A stretch of 64,000 bases of DNA, from assembly GCF_910594005.1 (NCBI RefSeq), contig NC_057824.1, forward strand, positions 24,393,314 through 24,457,313. Reading direction: 5' to 3'. The notes beneath the pieces were generated by a model. It saw only the letters and a program-made list of their open reading frames with translations, was not told the DNA's origin and searched no databases. Origin of the DNA: Cervus elaphus (taxonomy: Eukaryota; Chordata; Mammalia; Artiodactyla; Cervidae). The position numbers were made by a program, and so were the translations under genes. How positions within the stretch are numbered: the stretch's first letter is position 1; each line of letters begins with the position of its first letter. Below are positions 10,214-20,989 of the stretch, one piece after another.

Positions 10214-10970
10214 AACTTATCAAAGTCCAGTGCAAGATCAAACACAAGCCCCAGAAAGAAATCTTGGCTTCCCCTTTGATGTTCCATCACTGGGGTTTGG
10301 TTTTCCAGAGATTTGTTTGAGGATGTTTGAGGATGTAGAAGAGCTTCTCAGAATTAAGACCAAAACTTTCTTGGAAGTTTCTTGGAAATACTTAGAGTAT
10401 TAGTAACGAGGTTGTGGAAGAGTCATTTCCTTTTCCATGTAGGGTGACTAGAAAGATTTGGTGTGTGTGGTTCCTGTTTAAGCCCCTAAAGAAGTGAGAA
10501 TTCAGAAGAAGGTCCCGCTGCCCACGGGGTGACTGCCACTGTCTTTTTTCTGGGAGCTTCTCTTCCCACTTTCACCAAAGTACAGCTCTAACTTTCCTCC
10601 CCGCCTATCTGAAAGAGAAGCATGAATAGAAAATTCAAAGTCTCCCAGTGGAGCTGCAAGTACCGCTTCTCCACAAGGGCCAGTGGGCTCCCCCTTCCTA
10701 TTCTGATATGTCTGCACTCTGACCTCTCGCAAGAGAACCTTGCCCTTGTTTACAGAACTTCAGAAAACTGGCCAAGCTGTTCCCTGCAACTTCACCCCTC
10801 CATGCTTAGGGCTTCAAACCTCAACTGCAAATGTTGCAAAATGTTTTCAAAAGCAGTTACCCAATTAAGAATCAAATGGGGTCGATAGAACCTGACCCAA
10901 ACGAGGGTCCCTATTTCCCTTCCACCTCACATTTCATTCTTCGATTTGATTCATTCATTTTAGAAATATA
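10214..10970. other. Unique intron sequence
   Basis: No recognised repeat or exon. Confidence 0.55.
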
Positions 10971-11081
10971 GTATATGCTATACGTGCTAAGTCGTTTCAG
11001 TCGTGTCTAACTCTTTGTGACCCTATGGATTGTGGCCTGCCAGGCTCCTCTCTCCATGGGATTCATGTAGTATATGCTATA
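10971..11081 (-). mobile_element. Truncated Bov-tA fragment with target-site duplication
   Basis: An 85-base antisense fragment of the Bov-tA 3' part (10984-11068) lies between two perfect copies of AGTATATGCTATA at 10971-10983 and 11069-11081. The tRNA head is absent, so this copy was 5'-truncated when it inserted. Confidence 0.88.
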
Positions 11082-11189
11082 AGCATATGACTTCTTAAAA
11101 CCCAAACAGGACATGATAAAATGAAAAATAAGACTGCTTGGCCCCGGAAGTGACCATGGTTAAAAGTTTCTTGCATGTCCTTCCAGACA

Positions 11190-11660
11190 TGTTTTGCTTG
11201 CCTGTTTTTACACCCCGGGCTTATACCGTATGTGTGATTCTGCATCTTGCTGTGTTCGATTATTGACGAGTCAGCGTTACATGGAAGCATGTGTAAGCCG
11301 ACTTCATGCTCATTCACTGTGGTATAGTATTTTTTCACATGGATGGACCCAAAGAATCTTCTGTAACATTTCGTGCTGATGGGCACTGGACGCTGGTCAC
11401 TGACTGGACAGCGATGCTGGTCATTTCCAGCTTCTTACTCGTCCATCGTCACAGTGAATCTCCTTGGGGTATCCTTGTTGTAAGTGTGCAAATGTCATGT
11501 GTCGGTGGGATAAATACCCAATGGTAGATCTGTCAAGTCAAAGGGGAGGTTTTTTCATCTTAATGTATGTAGTCCCAGAAAGTGTGCCAGTTCACGCTGC
11601 CACCCACAGCCTGCGATTGCTTCCATTCTTAAATCCGGTCTTAGGTTTCGAGACTGACTA
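11190..11660 (-). mobile_element. Old L1-type 3' region, antisense
   Basis: A decayed copy of the antisense L1M text: 'cactgtggtatagtattttttc' in spirit, then 'gtgccagttcacgctgccacc' near 11586. There are many substitutions and the boundaries are uncertain. Confidence 0.5.
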
Positions 11661-11737
11661 TAGTCCTGCCTCTGTTTTCAGCCATGAAACGTGAGACGGT
11701 TCTGCCTGCTGAGGGGTCTGGAGGGTTCTTTGTTAAA

Positions 11738-12000
11738 AATTCTCCAGATTGGGACTTCCCTGGTAGTCCATTGGTTGAGAGTCTGCTTTCTAATGCAGGG
11801 GACTCGGGTTCGATCCCTGGTCGGGAAACTGGGATCCCACATGCCACGGAGCAGCTAAGCCTGTGAATCCTAACTACTGGGCCTGTGCACCGCAACTAGA
11901 GAGTCCAGGAGCCGCATCAGAGAAAGGTCCCACATAATGCAGTGAAGATCCCGCGTGCTGCAACCAAATAAATAAACATGAAAAAGAATTCCCCAGATTG
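11738..12000 (+). mobile_element. CHR-type tRNA-derived SINE, full length, with TSD
   Basis: The head 'gggacttccctggtagtcc' starts at 11752. The body runs through 'gggttcgatccctggtcgg' to an AAATAAATAAA-type tail near 11964. It is flanked by AATTCTCCAGATTG (11738-11751) and AATTCCCCAGATTG (11987-12000), a 14-bp target-site duplication with one mismatch. Confidence 0.9.
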
Positions 12001-12120
12001 CTTCATGCTCTGTAGAGATGGTTGCTAAGTAGACATAAGTGATGACCATAAGTCTAGGTTAACTAAATACAGACTGGCCTGGTAAGAAATCGTTTCTTTC
12101 TTCCTTTCCTTTTTTTTCCC

Positions 12121-12273
12121 ACACAGTTATAATTCTTTTTTTTCTTTTTATTTTGGCTGCACAGGATGTGGGATCTTAGTTCCCCAACCAGGGATCAAAC
12201 CTGCACCCCTTGCATTGGAAGGGCAGAGTCTAACCCCTGGACTGCCAGGGAAATCCCACACACAGTTGTAATT
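12121..12273 (-). mobile_element. CHR-type SINE, antisense, with TSD
   Basis: The reversed tail (T-rich, 12136-12150) is followed by 'gatcttagttccccaacc' and the reversed head ending 'gggaaatccc'. It is flanked by ACACAGTTATAATT (12121-12134) and ACACAGTTGTAATT (12260-12273). A short L1-like piece follows at about 12304-12350. Confidence 0.88.
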
Positions 12274-12513
12274 TTATTATAACATGTCTATAAGCACCTC
12301 TTTGTAATTTTTTTTTAATTGAAATGTAATTGATGTACAAGATTCTGTGAGTTAAGAAACCATTTCTTTGGGTCATCAGGGCTTCTTTGAGCTCAGGAAA
12401 TAATGGGTTAAGGAGGAAAGCTGGGTCCTCCTTTCCACTCCCTCGTCTTTGGAACAAGGCAAGCGTAGAGTAATAAACAGAGCCAAATGTCAAGTTCTTG
12501 GGCGTCCACACGA

Positions 12514-12528
12514 CCCCCCCCCCCCCCC
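12514..12528 (+). repeat. (C)15 homopolymer
   Basis: Fifteen consecutive cytosines, a site likely to vary in length and to collect sequencing error. Confidence 0.9.
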
Positions 12529-12929
12529 GTTTGCAGATGGCCATGCGATCACTTCTCCCATCCCACCTGACCTCCAGAGAGGGGCCGGGCTGTCCAGTGC
12601 CGGGGACGGCAGCCTGCCTCTGCTGCCCTGGACCTGCCTTGCAGAGGGCTTGGCACAGCTGGCACGCAAGGTGTCCTCCTGCTGGTCCCAGGGTCAGGGC
12701 ACCAGCTGGGACTGGGTCAGGTCACAGGAAGCTCCTGAAAGCGACCACGCCCCCCTCAGCAGTGTCTCCCCCCGGCAGCCCCTGGCAGGGCGGGTGGTGG
12801 GGAACGTTCTCAGAGATGCGGCCGCAGGACGGCTGCTCCAGGGCCTTGGGTAGAGAGGCCTGGCTGCCCTCCTGTCCTCGCCTGGGCCAGAGATGTGACC
12901 TAAAGAGCCAGTGGGAAGTGCTGAGGCTT

Positions 12930-13454
12930 CGCATGACTCAGAGAGAGTCAGCGTTCCCTCAGAGGGGACCCCACCCCGCTGCCTCACCACCTGCTGCCTC
13001 AGAATCTGGCCCACAGCCGCCCAGCATCTTGGCATCATCCCTCATCTTTTCTCTTCGTTCTCCCACACCCACGTCTGCCCTGCCTCCGGAACACACCAGG
13101 TCCTTCTCCCTCTCTCGGCCCCCAACGTTTCTTCCCCCCTCACGGCAGCAGCATCCACATGCTCCCCGGCTTCCAGGCTCATCCTCTCCCACACAGCCAG
13201 AGGGATCTTTCTAGAACATAAATCGCATCACATCATGCCTCTCCGTGCCGCCCTCCTGTAGCTTCCTCTTTGCATTTAGAGCAAAGTCCAGGTCTCTCGT
13301 TCTGACCTTGCATGCTAGTTGTGCGATGAGCCCTGGCCAGCCTCTCAGACGCAGCTCTCCCGAAGCCTTCACCCCGTCCCCTGCCCAAGCCCCCACCCTT
13401 GCTGCTCCTTCAAGTCAGCGTGTCTCCAGGTTTGAGCCTCAGGATCCCTCCTTT
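12930..13454 (+). mobile_element. L2-like ancient LINE fragment
   Basis: The text resembles the L2 3' region, for example the cluster around 'agagcaaagtccaggtctc' near 13280. It is GC-rich and degraded. The long open frame crossing it (12498-13214) is not a gene. Confidence 0.5.
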
Positions 13455-13577
13455 GTTTTTTTTTTTTTTTTTGGCTGTGTGGCATGTGGGATCTTAGTTC
13501 CCCGACAGAGGATCGAACCCATGCTCCATGCAGTGGAAGCGTGGAGTCCTAGCCACTAGATCACAAGGGAAGGCCCA
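13455..13577 (-). mobile_element. CHR-type SINE, antisense
   Basis: A T-run at 13456-13472, then 'ggctgtgtggcatgtggg', 'atcttagttccccgac' and the reversed head to 'gggaaggccc'. It sits inside L2-like sequence that seems to resume near 14010. Confidence 0.87.
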
Positions 13578-14009
13578 GCGCCACTTTATACTCTTTGAAA
13601 AGTATTAAGGAACCCAAAGATCTTTAGTTTGTGTGGATTATACTTACCCATATTTCAGCTATTGGAAATTAAAACTGAGAAATACTTTAAAAATGTATTT
13701 GTTTTAAAAAATAACAATAACCCATCCTATGTAAAGCAGTAAATAACATAGTTCTTTATGAACCATAAGTCTGTTTTGCAAAACAAAACAAAAGTGAATA
13801 TTAAATTTTTGCAAGTCTCCTTAATATCTGCCTTAATAGACAACAGCTGGGCTTTCTCATAGCTGCTGCTGCTTTCAATCTCTCATGCTGGCATGGACTC
13901 CGGAAGGCTCCTCTGCGTCCTCCTGGGAGAAGGAGTGTAAAAGGAAAAGGCCGTCGTCATCTTTATGAGAGTTCTGACCCTGGGAGGCGCCCCCAGGGTT
14001 CCCCAGCTC
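13578..14009. other. AT-rich, probably old interspersed repeat
   Basis: AT-rich to about 13860, with phrases ('gacaacagctgggctttctc', 'ctgctgcttt') that I associate with an old LINE-type repeat whose family I cannot name. No coding signal. Confidence 0.4.
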
Positions 14010-14300
14010 ATGCTTTGAGAACCACCGCCGGAGCTCACTGCTCTCTCCTGCCCCAGGGCCTTGGCCCTGCATGCGTGTGGCCACTTCCTGATGATCACTC
14101 GGGCTTCAGTCTGCGTGCCGCCTCCTCAGAGAGGCCTTCCCTGATCCCCGCTGCCCCGCTCTGCCCCGTCACATTAGCCTCCGTGGCCTGGCGGCTCTGT
14201 ACCCAGCCGATATATTTGGGTATCTTCCTCCCCCCAGGAAGAGTGTCACCCATGGGGACCTGGAGTGTCCCCTTCACATGGCGCCTTCATTCAGCCTTCA
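14010..14300 (+). mobile_element. L2-like ancient LINE fragment
   Basis: The segment 'cctcagagaggccttccctg' near 14125, followed by 'cccgtcacattagcc', matches the L2 3' region as I recall it. Confidence 0.55.
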
Positions 14301-15082
14301 CCCAGTGAGGAGTGAGCCTCTGTCCTTAGTCTCTGCACAGCCTCAGGGCAGCGCCCACCCGATGCCCTTCTCCCTGCGAGAACGCCAGGGAGACGAGGAG
14401 TTCCCGCAGGGGCCCCAGACATTGGGTGGTTTAGGCTGCGGCACTTCGGCAGGGGACACCAGGGAGCTGAGACCCAGCCCCAGGTCTTCAGTGGCAGCCC
14501 CCTGCCTCAACTTCGGTGCTGTCACCGAAGCGAGTGAGACGCAAGTCCCATCAGTTTCATGTAAGTCACCGCGCTCACCTTCCTCAAAGGGTTTGCTGGA
14601 GGGCTCCTCGCAAGCCCGGCCCAGGTTGGCCTACAATGCTGTGGCGTCCGTACCTGCCGTCCGGGTGTTGCTGTGTGTCTGTCCCTTGCATGGACCACAC
14701 TGTGGCAGCGTACCTCCCGCCTGGAGAGTAGCTGACAAGGGAAAAACCACGGCTGGCCACCTGTCCCCGGGGTGGCTGCCGGAGGAGCTAGCTGGCTTGA
14801 TCGTGACACGTCTCCTGCTGTTCTCTGCAGGTCTGGGGAGTTGTCACAGAGCCGTTTCTCTTCCCCTTTCAAAGCTCTACATGATTATATTTGATGAGCA
14901 CATACCTTTCATTTCCTTGGACGAGACGTTAAAGTAGAATATAAATCAGGGCTAATAGGCGACTGGCCACTTTGGTGTATTTTTCTTCTCCCATTTGGCT
15001 TTGAAAAAAATCACAAATTCTATTCATTGGCCAGTTTTATGTTTATGGCTCTCGTCCCCACAGAATGTTCAGCTCCGGGAGG
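14301..15082. other. Unique intron sequence
   Basis: No recognised repeat. The long frame 14278-14937 has no family resemblance or splice context. Confidence 0.5.
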
Positions 15083-15262
15083 ACAGAGGCCGTGAGCGTG
15101 GCTGGCCAGGGAGGGAGGGCAGAGGCCATGAGCGTGGCTGGCCAGGGAGGGAGGGCAGAGGCCGTGAGCGTGGCTGGCCAGGGAGGGAGGGCAGAGGCCG
15201 TGAGCGTGGCTGGCCAGGGAGGGAGGGCAGAGGCCATGAGCGTGGCTGGCCAGGGACAGAGG
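15083..15262 (+). repeat. 36-bp minisatellite, five copies
   Basis: Five tandem 36-base units begin at 15083, 15119, 15155, 15191 and 15227. They are nearly identical: a G/A switch in the GCC(G/A)TGAG segment and small changes in the first and last units are the main differences. Because 36 is a multiple of three, repetitive peptides read open in several frames on both strands. Confidence 0.97.
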
Positions 15263-16224
15263 GTCAGCAGTGGCCGGTGTGTTGGGTGGGCAGGCGCAGC
15301 CGGGTCTGGAGTCCAGCTCTGCGGTTAGTGCTCCATGGCTGGTGCCTTCCAGGACCCAGTCCACTGACCTGTGGTGATAGCCGATTGCCAGAACCTGCCA
15401 AGAGGGGGTGGGGTGTCCAAAACTAGCCCACAGGGCAGTCTTTCCATGGACAACCATGGGCCAGCAGACCCCAGAGCAGAGGCTGTTTCCGGAAGTGACC
15501 CCGGGCATCAGAGGGCAGTGGCCTCCAATCTGAGGGCCAGGGCTCTGGCCTCCCCAAGCCAACCAGACCACCTCTTCTGGACTCCTTCTGGCCCAGGGGC
15601 TGCTCTCAGGCGTTCACCTGGGGGTGGCGGGGGCACGGGGGGGAACTGGTGACAGACCACCATAGTCCCTCTTGGCCGGGTCCTGCCCAGGCCCTGCCTA
15701 ATTCTTACCCAAACAGAAGGGCTCTAGAGCCCAGCTTGTCGGGGGATTGCAGTGGGACACACCCAGGCAGGTTGACACCCACTGGCGCTCAATGACCGGG
15801 GCTCAATGACATGTTTTAACAAAAGTGACCCTTCCGCAGCTGAGGACCATCATCTGCCCCGGACCAGTCGTTTACCTCCAGGGGAGGGTCTGTCTGCCTC
15901 TTTCACTGCCCTCCACCCTGTTTAGGGTAGTCCTACGCCATCTGGCCCCTGCCCCCTTTCCACAATCGGCTCCTCTCTCTTCTCTGTCCTGGGCTCTCTT
16001 AGAAGATAATACAGCCCAGCATCTCAGCCGCGCTGGCTTTCTGTCTGCACCTCCTGAGCGCCAGGCATGTCCCCTTAAGGACCACTGTCCTCACACTGCC
16101 CTCTGGCTAGAACCAGGAACCCTCCGCAAGCCTGGTGCCTTCTCAGCGTTCAGGGTCCTGCGCACATTTCTCCTCAGAGGCCTCCCCAGGGGCCCCAACA
16201 CCCACCCAGTCCCACCCCATATAG
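15263..16224. other. GC-rich intron, part L2-like
   Basis: 15263-15840 appears unique. About 15890-16215 contains L2-type phrases such as 'tctcctcagaggcctccccagg' near 16172. No exon. Confidence 0.45.
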
Positions 16225-16342
16225 CAGCTGGGTTTTATTTATTCAATTGTGGTGGAATTCATACAGCATAAAACCAACTATTTGGAAGAACACTGTTCAG
16301 CGGCATTAGTACCTTCACATTCTGGGCTACCAACCCCTCTGT

Positions 16343-16567
16343 GTGCGCGTGTGCTCAGTCACTTCTGTCGTGTCTGACTCTTTGCGACCCCGTGGACTGT
16401 AGCCCACCAGGCTCCTCTGTCCATGGGATTCTCCAGGCAAGAATACTGGAGTGGGTTGCCGTGCCCTCCTCCAGGGGATCTTCCTGACCAGGGATCGAAC
16501 CTGTGTCTCTTTTGTCTTTTGCTTTGGCAAGCGGGTTCTTTACCACTAGTGCCACCTGGGAAGACCC
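16343..16567 (-). mobile_element. Bov-tA SINE, antisense
   Basis: Reads from 'gtgctcagtcacttctgtcg' to the reversed head 'gccacctgggaagaccc'. Inserted in the old L1. Confidence 0.9.
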
Positions 16568-16762
16568 ACCTTTACTCATTCCAAAACATTTTCCTCGGCC
16601 CCAATCAACCCTGTTCCCACTAAGCAGTCACTCCTCATTTCTTCTCCCCCAACACGCCCCCCACCCCCCCAGCCTCAGGCAGCCACTCATCTGTTCTGTC
16701 TATAGATTGATCTGTTCTGGGTATTTCATAGAAACCCTGCACTGTGTGACCTTTGTTTCTGG

Positions 16763-16965
16763 CTTAGTCACTCAGTTGTGTCCAACTCTTTGTGATCCCA
16801 TGGCCTGTGACCTGCCAGGCTCCTCTATCCATGGCATTTCCCAGGCAAGAATACTGGAGTGGGTTGCCATGCCCTTACTCCAGGGGATCTTCTCGACCCA
16901 GGGAGCAAACCCGGGTCTCCCACATTACAGTTGGATTCTTTACCATCTGGACCTCCAGGGTAGGG
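16763..16965 (-). mobile_element. Bov-tA SINE, antisense
   Basis: Reads from 'tagtcactcagttgtgtcc' to 'ttctttaccatctggacc'. This is the second insertion in the same old L1. Confidence 0.88.
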
Positions 16966-17290
16966 AGGCCCTTCTTTAACTGAGAATCGTGTTTTGGCGG
17001 TGCATCCACCTTGTGGCGTGTGTCAGAGCTTCGTTCCTTCTCACGGCTGAGTTATACCCCATTGTGGGCTGGATCACCTTTGGTGCATTCATTCTTCCAC
17101 CTGTTGGCAGCCCTGACAGTGGTCTCCACCTTTGAGCCAATGCAAATAGGGCTACTATGAGTGTGTGTGTGTGCCAAGTTTTTGTCTGAACACCCATGTT
17201 CAGTCTTTAGGGATGTCTACCTAGGAGTGGAATTGCTGGGTTGAATGGGAATTTAACTTTATGAGGCGCAGTTTTCAGAGCCCTTCCCTT

Positions 17291-18239
17291 TAACTAAAGT
17301 TGCCCTCTTGTCTTCTGGTCTCCATCACTGTGCCATGCTAGCGTAGGAGGTTCTGGGGCCCTGTTTATATTGCCCTCACTGGTCGACACTCCATGAGCCA
17401 GCTGGTGCCCAGTGAGCAGGCAGCAGGCGAGGCTTGGTAGCTGGAGTTCGGGCTGGGTCACTGCTGCCTCTCCCACCCCCAGGCCGGGCTCCTGTCCCAG
17501 TCAGCGGGGGGCTCAGGATGCCGGCGGGACGGTCAGCCTTTCTCTCTTCCTGTCCCGCTGGGCTGGGGGCGCCGTCTGTCTCTGGGTAAACATTGAAATC
17601 CCTGAGCACAAGGGCAAGTGCCGTACCTTCTGCAGGTGTGATCGTTGTCAAAGGCAAATAAACCAGCCTTATCAGTCCCTGACCCAGAACACTTAATAGT
17701 TCTGTGGAAAGGCAGCGTCGTTCCAGGACCAGCCTTTGGCAGCTGAGTAACTGAGGAAGAATGCAGGATTGCAATGCGCCCGGTGCCAGCCCAGCTGACC
17801 ACAAAGCCTGGAACTGTCATCCAAAAAAAAAAAAAAGGTGTGGGGTGGGGCAGGAGAAAAAAATCGATGTTTAATTCATAGACCTCGGTTCTGACTTCTC
17901 CCCTGGGGAGAACGTACTAGGTGCTAATGTCATCTCGTGGCAGTGTTTCCCAGAAACTCATTTTTTCAAGCCTGTTATTTTTCTTGTTTCCGATTATAAA
18001 ACTGAAGCCAACTCTCTCCTTCCAGCTCCTCCAAGGGGGAAAAAAAATACCCTTTGTGGAGTCACATGGGAAGGAGAGCAGCCCCCCACCTCCCTCCAGT
18101 CTCCCCAGCCCCATGTTAACCCCTCCCCGCGTCAGAGACCCCAGCCACTGGCTCGGTGAGTTACAGATAGTTACAGAAACTTGAATCTGACCTTGAGGCC
18201 CGTTTTTTTTTTTTTTTTCCAAAAAGCAAAACATATTTA
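17291..18239. other. Unique intron sequence
   Basis: No recognised repeat. Poly-A near 17822-17836 and poly-T near 18204-18219 are simple runs without a clear SINE attached. Confidence 0.5.
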
Positions 18240-18440
18240 AGCTGTTAAACACTTTATGCAGGACTCTCAGCTGATCTTCCTCAGAAGGGAGGTTTTACCA
18301 CTTTTCTGCATGTAGAAGCCACCCACACACTCAAGGTCACACCGATACGTCTTCCTCAGCAAGGCTTTGAACTCAGGTCTACCCTGGTCAGACCCTGAGC
18401 CCCCCCACCACCAGAGCCTTTCATTCCTGACTCAGTTTTG
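18240..18440 (+). mobile_element. MIR-like fragment
   Basis: 'actcaaggtcacaccgatac' and 'aggctttgaactcaggtc' resemble the later half of a MIR. Confidence 0.5.
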
Positions 18441-18584
18441 ATGCTCCCAAAGTGAATTCTCCCCACCCCAGGCCTCAGCAGTATCAGACAAAAACTGTAT
18501 CATCGGCTCCAACCCTCAGCATGTTTTGGACAGAAAAGTCATCCATTTCTGGAAGCGTGGGGTACAGTTTGACCGGAAGCATTA

Positions 18585-18700
18585 ACTGTGCCAGGCACTT
18601 TGTATGCATTAATTCTGTCCTCCGCACAGCTCTGAAAGCGAGGGTCCCTTCCCCTGCTGCACAGAGAGGAAACTGAGGCCAGACTAAGCTCATGGAGCTA
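18585..18700 (+). mobile_element. MIR SINE fragment
   Basis: 'ccaggcactttgtatgcatt' followed by 'gaggaaactgaggccagac' follows the MIR order, with a deletion in the middle. Confidence 0.65.
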
Positions 18701-18751
18701 CCGAGGATGGCCGAGACTGGTACCTCCACTTCTGCCTCTGAATACCATTTG

Positions 18752-18950
18752 CTTGAAGGCTCAGACAGTCAAGAATCTGCCTGTGATGCAGGAGACCCAG
18801 GTTTGAGCCCTGGGTTGTGAAGATCCCCTGGAGAAGGGAATGGCAACCCACTCAACTATTCTTGCCTGGAGAATTCCATAGACAGAGGAGCCTGGCGGGC
18901 TACAGTCCATGGGGCCACGAAGAGTTGGACACGACCAAGTGACTAACACT
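18752..18950 (+). mobile_element. Bov-tA SINE
   Basis: A sense copy with a damaged head ('ttgaaggctcagacagtc'), an intact body and a 3' part ending 'gaccaagtgactaacact'. Confidence 0.88.
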
Positions 18951-20269
18951 GGGCGTTGGTGACGGCCAAGCCACTTCACTGACAGCTCTGCCACTTGTCT
19001 CTAAGTGAGAGGTCGGGAGGGCAGAGGTCAGGAGAGAGGGGGCTCTTGGGGGCCCTGGCCCAGCCAGCGCGCTCCCATCCCTGTCTTCTCTGTGGCACAC
19101 CTGCTCCTGAGTCCGCCCGCTCCAAGCCCACCTCCGTTGGATAGGAGACAAACCTGCAAAACTGTGATGCAGAAAGCCACCCTTCTCCCAGAGTCGCTGC
19201 TTCCAAACTGGGCTTGGGGTCTGGGTTGCTCAAGGCCATCCTCATACAAATTTGCTCCTGGTCTACCATGAATAAAAAAGCAGAAGCGAGATTTCAGAAT
19301 CCTGCCTGAGCAAAAGCAGCAGGATCTGCGCTTCTTTCAAAGCTGCCTGGCAGATGTTTCTAAGAGATCAGCCTTCAAGCGGCTGGGTCGAGGCATGGGG
19401 CCCCTGAGCTGAGTCCATGGGGTCCCTGCTTGCCAGGCTGTTTCTCAGAGCCCACAGGGCAACCGTGAAGAGGGAGCCTAAGGATACTGTCAGGCTGGGA
19501 GCACCCACGAAGGAACCACATCCCCGAATCTGGACACCCAAGGTTCCCTTCCCTGGAGTGTGCCCTGCTCCCGCTGCCGCCCCGCCAAAGACTGTTTCCC
19601 CAAAGACACACCAGCACTTGTCTGGGGAGCCTTCTTGTGAAATGCACTCCCCGCAGGCAGTGCCAGCCCCTGGGCCCCAGACAAGCTTTTCCTGAGAGGT
19701 GGCAGCTGGGATGAGAAAAGAGTTCCGAAGAACTTGAGTGTTGTCTCACTGCTCGGGGTCATCACCCACCTCAGACGCTGAAGCAGATGAGTGCCCTGGG
19801 GACGCCAGGCCAGAACGGTGCATCAAGGAGCGGGCTGCCGGTAGAGAAGAGCTTGGGGGCCCGGGCCTCGGGCTGTGGGAAAAGGCCAAAACCCCAGCTT
19901 CACGCTGCCTTTTGACCTTGGCGATGCCTTGGAATGTTCTGTGGGTGCGGGCGGCCCACACAGGGCAGCCTCACTGGCAGCACAGGACAGGGGGCAAGTG
20001 CCAGGGCGAGGCCCAGCTGCTCACGGGCACGCCCGTCCCTGCCCCCACAACCCGGCTCCTGTCGCTTCTCAGCTCCGGATTTCTTAGTTGAAGTGAAGCA
20101 CGTTTATGGCAGCACAATCGGAAAGCTGGAAAAGTACCCAGGAAAGATAGAATGTCCAGTGTCCTGCCCCACTGTTCTTTCTGTTCATCCTTCGCGCTGT
20201 TTCTTTTCTCAGCAGCAGGGCTTGCCCAGGTGAGTCATCAGAGGAGGTGGCTTAGCACAGCCCCGGAGC
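18951..20269. other. Unique GC-rich intron
   Basis: No recognised repeat or exon. The longer frames on both strands here overlap one another and lack family resemblance. Confidence 0.5.
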
Positions 20270-20815
20270 AGACAGTCAGGTTCAAGTGCTGCCTCCACCT
20301 CGTCCTCATTATATGGCCTTGGGTCAATTAGTCACCCCTCTAGGCCTGTTTATTCATATAAAAAATGGGGATGATGCATAATAGTGTGAATATACTTAAC
20401 ACGACTGAACTGTACATTAAATAATAGTTAAGGTGGTACATTTTATGTTTATTTTTTTGTTGTTGTTTAGTCGCTAAGTCATGTCTGACTCTTTTCAACC
20501 CCATGGATTATAACCCTCCAGGCTCCTCTGTCAATGGGATTTCCCAGGCAAGAATATTGGAGTGGGTTGCCATTTCCTTCTCCAGGGGATCCTCCCAACC
20601 CAGTGATCAAACCTGCATCTCCTGCTTTGGCAGGCAGATTCTTTACCCCTGAGCCACCAGAGAAGCCCTATGTTTATTTTACCACAGTTAGAAAGATAAA
20701 AGTAGGGATGGAAATGTCACCTACCTCATTAGGCTCCTGTGAGCGTAAAAAGAGTTAATTCACATAAGCACCTGGAACGAGGCCTCCACACAGGTGCAGT
20801 AAAAGTTACCTCCGT
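20270..20815 (-). mobile_element. MIR split by an L1 3' end that is split by a Bov-tA
   Basis: The antisense MIR halves are 20270-20370 ('atatggccttgggtcaatta', 'aaaaaatggggatgatg') and about 20718-20815 ('tcacctacctcattaggctc', 'agcacctggaacgagg'). Between them is an L1 3' terminus in sense orientation (20375-20455 and 20669-20715, with 'actgaactgtacattaaata'), itself cut by a Bov-tA. Confidence 0.65.
20444..20680 (-). mobile_element. Bov-tA SINE, antisense, with 12-bp TSD
   Basis: The element spans 20456-20668 and is flanked by perfect TATGTTTATTTT copies at 20444-20455 and 20669-20680. It starts with TTGTTGTTG-type tail text and ends in the reversed head. Confidence 0.93.
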
Positions 20816-20989
20816 GTTTTTTATGGTCGTTGATATTGGCCAGGGCTGACCCTTGGGCCCCCAAATGATAAGTTCCCTTTCCACACTTTAAATCAGTTTG
20901 CACAAAGTTAATAATCCAGGAGCCCCTTCTGCTGTAAATAACAAGCCATGCAGTCATGCAGAGTTGCTCATTTCGGAAAGGCTGATAAA

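Larger units (their letters stand above)
16225..17290 (-). mobile_element. Old L1M element, antisense, split by two SINEs
   Basis: Three pieces read in order along the antisense L1M 3' region: 16225-16340 ('attgtggtggaattcatac'), 16568-16762 ('gtcactcctcatttcttc' to 'gggtatttcatagaaacc'), and 16970-17290 ('tgagttataccccattgtg', 'ggagtggaattgctgggttg'). Two Bov-tA copies interrupt it. Confidence 0.72.

Noticed and set aside
12498..13214. 238-residue open frame, + strand
   Set aside because: Proline- and serine-rich, starts at a C homopolymer, overlaps L2-like sequence, competes with other open frames, and has no family resemblance. A chance frame in GC-rich DNA.
14278..14937. 219-residue open frame, + strand
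   Set aside because: No family resemblance; begins in L2-like text.
15020..15571. Frame encoding a repeated 12-residue peptide, - strand
   Set aside because: Explained by the 36-bp minisatellite, whose unit length is divisible by three.
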